Origin: Candidatus Woesearchaeota archaeon
GTDB taxonomy: Archaea; Nanobdellota; Nanobdellia; SCGC-AAA011-G17; GW2011-AR20
Assembly (NCBI GenBank): GCA_018302915.1
Contig: JAGVZB010000029.1
Location: forward strand, 1 to 5,834
Length of the DNA: 5,834 nucleotides
Direction: 5' to 3'
The notes under the pieces are model-generated. The model was not told the DNA's origin, ran no database searches, and saw only the letters and a program-made list of their open reading frames with translations. Both the position numbers and the translations under genes were made by a program. Below are positions 4,265 to 5,834 of the stretch, piece after piece. Position 1 is the first letter of the stretch; each line of letters starts with the position of its first letter.

Positions 4265-4961
4265 TTTTAGCTCCCTTGTAAAATTCCCTCAATGTCTTTC
4301 TCTGCAGCTTGTCAAGTTCTTCACATCCTTTCCTTGCCATTTCCAGACCCTTGAATAATTCATCCTTGTTTATATTCCCATCCAGCTGCAATAAAGTGAT
4401 TTCTCCCTTGCTGTTCATAGCAACAGGAATGTCTGTTGCTCCATCTTCATAATCCTCTTCCTCTTTATTCAGGTCAATGACAATCTTGTCACCAACCTTG
4501 CCGACAGAAACTGCAGATATGAGATCCTTCATCGGAAGTCCTGCATGTGCCAAAGCCATTGATGCTGCTATTATGCCTGCACATCTTGTTCCTGAATTTG
4601 CCTGTATTATTTGTATGAATACATCAACGACTGCATTTGGAAACTGTTTTAAATCAAGAACTGGCAACAAAGCCTTTTCAGTAACTAAAGAAATTTCAGT
4701 TCCTCTCCTTGAAGGTCCTGGCCTTTTCCTGTCAGGAACAGAGAAGCTTATCATGTCATAATTGCATCTTAAAATTCCTTTTTCAGGATTTTGCAAAAAT
4801 TTGGGGTGTAATTCTCTCGGGCCATAAACGGCTGCAACAGCAATTGTATCCCCTATCTTGAACATGGCAGAGCCGTCAGCTCTTTTAATAACATCTAATT
4901 TTGCTTCCGTCTTCCTCATTTCTTCAATTTTTCTTCCATCAAATCTCTTTGTATAACTCAT
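4257..4961 (-). CDS. rrp41: Exosome complex subunit Rrp41 (catalytic RNase PH-like subunit)
   Basis: A 234-residue RNase PH-like subunit that carries the phosphorolytic active site of the archaeal exosome, working at the Rrp41-Rrp42 interface. RFDGRKIEEMRK (residues 6-17) opens the fold. The phosphate-binding loop is SGTRCAG (123-129), and the arginines of GPSRRGTE (82-89) fit the RNA-contact site. The aspartate of ATDIPVAM (D177) matches the catalytic Asp of the family (D182 in Sulfolobus Rrp41, from memory). All key residues appear intact, so the enzyme should be active. A short acidic insert, EEEDYED (167-173), precedes the catalytic aspartate. The ATG at 4961 overlaps the rrp4 stop by 4 bases (ATGA), and GGAG (4970-4973) lies 8 bases upstream. 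It is the middle gene of the rrp4-rrp41-rrp42 order typical of archaea. Confidence 0.97.
   Translation of the reverse strand: MSYTKRFDGRKIEEMRKTEAKLDVIKRADGSAMFKIGDTIAVAAVYGPRELHPKFLQNPEKGILRCNYDMISFSVPDRKRPGPSRRGTEISLVTEKALLPVLDLKQFPNAVVDVFIQIIQANSGTRCAGIIAASMALAHAGLPMKDLISAVSVGKVGDKIVIDLNKEEEDYEDGATDIPVAMNSKGEITLLQLDGNINKDELFKGLEMARKGCEELDKLQRKTLREFYKGAKNE
4271..4275 (-). promoter_or_regulatory. Shine-Dalgarno site of rrp42, within rrp41
   Basis: GGGAG on the minus strand, 6 bases before the rrp42 ATG. It lies inside the rrp41 coding sequence, which supports re-initiation or coupled translation at the 8-base overlap. Confidence 0.65.
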
Positions 4962-5641
4962 TTTTTATTCTCCAGATAATTTTTCATCTTTTCCGTAAGA
5001 CCATCAGTATGGCTTTCATTCTCTATTTTAAGTATAGCTTCAGTGGCTATTAATTCTTCCTCTGTACTTTTTCCCTGTATCCATATTCTTCCATTCTGCC
5101 CTACAATAATCTCACAATTAGTTTTTTCCTTTAGCATTTGGACCATTGATCCCTGCTTCCCGATAACTCTTGGAACCTTGGTTGATGTTATAGAGATTAT
5201 TTTTCCGCCGTTTATTTTCCTTAATCCCGGCCCTTTTGTTGTCAGGTTGATGTTGCTGTACCTTGTTACCTTGTTTACTTTAGCTATGACCAGATCTCCA
5301 AAATTATAAACCTGAGCCAGGTCAGCATCTTTTTCCACGAATTCAGCGACATCCCTTATCATCAAGGCAGCCTCATAAGGTCCGCCTATATTGATGTACC
5401 ATCCGTTAAAGCTCATATCAGCTACTTCACCAATAACTGTATCGCCTATTTTAGGGATATATTTCCCTGTCAATGGTATGACTCTGATAAACCTGTTGTC
5501 CATGCTCACTAAACCAAGATGATTAGCCACAATATTGTCATTATCCCTGATGCATCCCCCGGAAGGCAGGTAATCCATTCCTTCAGCCAGGATATCCCCA
5601 GGTACGACTAAGTCTTTTTCCTTGAATAGTATTTTTCCCAT
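4958..5641 (-). CDS. rrp4: Exosome complex RNA-binding subunit Rrp4
   Basis: A 227-residue cap protein of the archaeal exosome. Three copies sit on the Rrp41/Rrp42 ring and steer RNA into the channel, favouring A-rich RNA. Domains in order: an N-terminal beta domain (about residues 1-60, with VVPGDIL and the GCIRD region); an S1 domain (about 62-137, starting KIGDTVIGEVADMSFNGWYI); and a KH domain (about 145-207, with the VPRVIGKQGSMVQML element, GxxG motif G161-K-Q-G164). Length and order match archaeal Rrp4; the S1-plus-KH arrangement separates it from the other cap protein, Csl4, which has S1 and a zinc ribbon. Neither Csl4 nor DnaG is encoded here. The ATG at 5641 has AGGAG (5652-5656) 10 bases upstream. 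It is the first gene of the operon; no proteasome or SBDS gene precedes it inside the window, unlike in many archaea. Confidence 0.96.
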   Translation of the reverse strand: MGKILFKEKDLVVPGDILAEGMDYLPSGGCIRDNDNIVANHLGLVSMDNRFIRVIPLTGKYIPKIGDTVIGEVADMSFNGWYINIGGPYEAALMIRDVAEFVEKDADLAQVYNFGDLVIAKVNKVTRYSNINLTTKGPGLRKINGGKIISITSTKVPRVIGKQGSMVQMLKEKTNCEIIVGQNGRIWIQGKSTEEELIATEAILKIENESHTDGLTEKMKNYLENKK

Positions 5642-5651
5642 GATATTTTCA

Positions 5652-5656
5652 CTCCT
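5652..5656 (-). promoter_or_regulatory. Shine-Dalgarno site of rrp4
   Basis: AGGAG, continuing as TGA, on the minus strand, 10 bases before the rrp4 ATG. The match is good and supports this start for the first gene of the exosome operon. Confidence 0.7.
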
Positions 5657-5669
5657 ATTGTTTTAAAAG

Positions 5670-5695
5670 TGAGAAAGTGCGTTTTTCTTTTCTCA
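5670..5695 (-). promoter_or_regulatory. Possible hairpin in the exosome operon leader
   Basis: TGAGAAA and TTTCTCA form a perfect 7-base inverted repeat around a 12-base loop. It falls within the predicted 5' leader of the rrp4 transcript, about 14 bases upstream of the Shine-Dalgarno site. The stem is short and AT-rich, so stability is doubtful, and low base complexity makes chance a fair explanation. Confidence 0.25.
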
Positions 5696-5720
5696 TTCAA
5701 AATTAAGGAAATTTTACATA

Positions 5721-5728
5721 TTTATAAA
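5721..5728 (-). promoter_or_regulatory. TATA box candidate for the rrp4-rrp41-rrp42-rpoK operon
   Basis: TTTATAAA, read on the minus strand. A start about 26 bases downstream would be near 5698, giving a leader of about 57 bases that carries the Shine-Dalgarno site. The element is palindromic, so direction is not fixed by the box itself. A second candidate at about 5769-5779 is further away. Confidence 0.4.
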
Positions 5729-5834
5729 GATTTGGGTTAAAATTTTAGATGATAACTAAAAAAAGGATTAAATATAAAGCTCAAAAATAAAGAAAGATTT
5801 AATTATTTCCTTTTCTTTCTAACTAAGAAATAAC

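Larger units (their letters stand above)
5657..5834. other. Non-coding AT-rich region upstream of the exosome operon
   Basis: I see no credible gene on either strand between the rrp4 ribosome site and the window edge. It holds a TATA candidate for rrp4 (5721-5728), two short inverted repeats of GAAA/TTTC character (arms 5670-5676 with 5689-5695, and 5791-5797 with 5814-5820), a run of seven T on the minus strand (5758-5764), and a TATA-like ATTAAATATAAA (5767-5778) that could serve a plus-strand gene beginning beyond the edge. A start of such a gene cannot be confirmed here. Confidence 0.5.

Noticed and set aside
4477..4761. Plus-strand open frame of 94 codons opposite rrp41
   Set aside because: It lies fully inside a well-conserved exosome gene on the other strand and has no start signal. 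The same applies to the frames at 3423-3611, 3873-4082 and 5043-5309.
5758..5820. Possible terminator and end of a minus-strand gene entering from the right edge
   Set aside because: A run of seven T is present, but no minus-strand open frame of useful length enters the window there, so no gene can be supported.
1..5834. CRISPR array, tRNA or rRNA
   Set aside because: No regularly spaced repeats and no tRNA- or rRNA-like conserved stretches were found on reading both strands.

Overview
This looks like a stretch of archaeal chromosome, probably from a small-genome DPANN lineage such as Woesearchaeota or Pacearchaeota. The domain-level call is firm. It rests on three archaeal exosome genes, RNA polymerase subunit K, TATA-type promoters (TTTAAATA, TTTATATA), oligo-T runs just past stop codons, and Shine-Dalgarno sites. 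The lineage is inferred only from AT-richness, tight packing and a shortened enolase.

Layout, left to right. (1) Positions 1-344, plus strand: the C-terminal end of methionyl-tRNA synthetase. (2) 355-1035, minus: a TM_helix-type mechanosensitive-channel-like membrane protein, convergent with the first gene. (3) 1175-1357, plus: a 60-residue protein with CxH...CxxC zinc-binding geometry. (4) 1359-2456, minus: a divergent, short enolase. (5) 2492-2927, minus: a DUF4258/DUF2283 gene pair that resembles a toxin-antitoxin module. (6) 2959-3159, minus: a small unrecognised gene that appears to have lost its 5' end. (7) 3283-5641, minus: an operon reading rrp4, rrp41, rrp42, rpoK. (8) 5657-5834: a non-coding, AT-rich leader and promoter region at the right edge.

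The right half is an RNA-decay and transcription operon. Rrp41 and Rrp42 form the phosphorolytic hexamer ring and Rrp4 caps it with S1 and KH domains. Rrp4/Rrp41 overlap by 4 bases and Rrp41/Rrp42 by 8. rpoK follows after 19 bases. The enolase gene lies further downstream on the same strand. In many archaea rpoK and eno are direct neighbours (rpoN-rpoK-eno-rps2), so this may be a relic of that cluster, split here by about 830 bases of AT-richer accessory DNA holding the small gene and the DUF4258/DUF2283 pair.

The most interesting observation is at that split. The DUF4258/DUF2283 pair lies between two similar ~50-base direct repeats. Each repeat carries a TATA box and a start codon in the same order, with identical spacing (TATA centre 26.5 bases before the ATG). 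This predicts leaderless mRNAs for both enolase and the DUF4258 gene, and it suggests the module arrived or was duplicated together with its promoter. I see no transposase, integrase, CRISPR array, tRNA or rRNA in the window.
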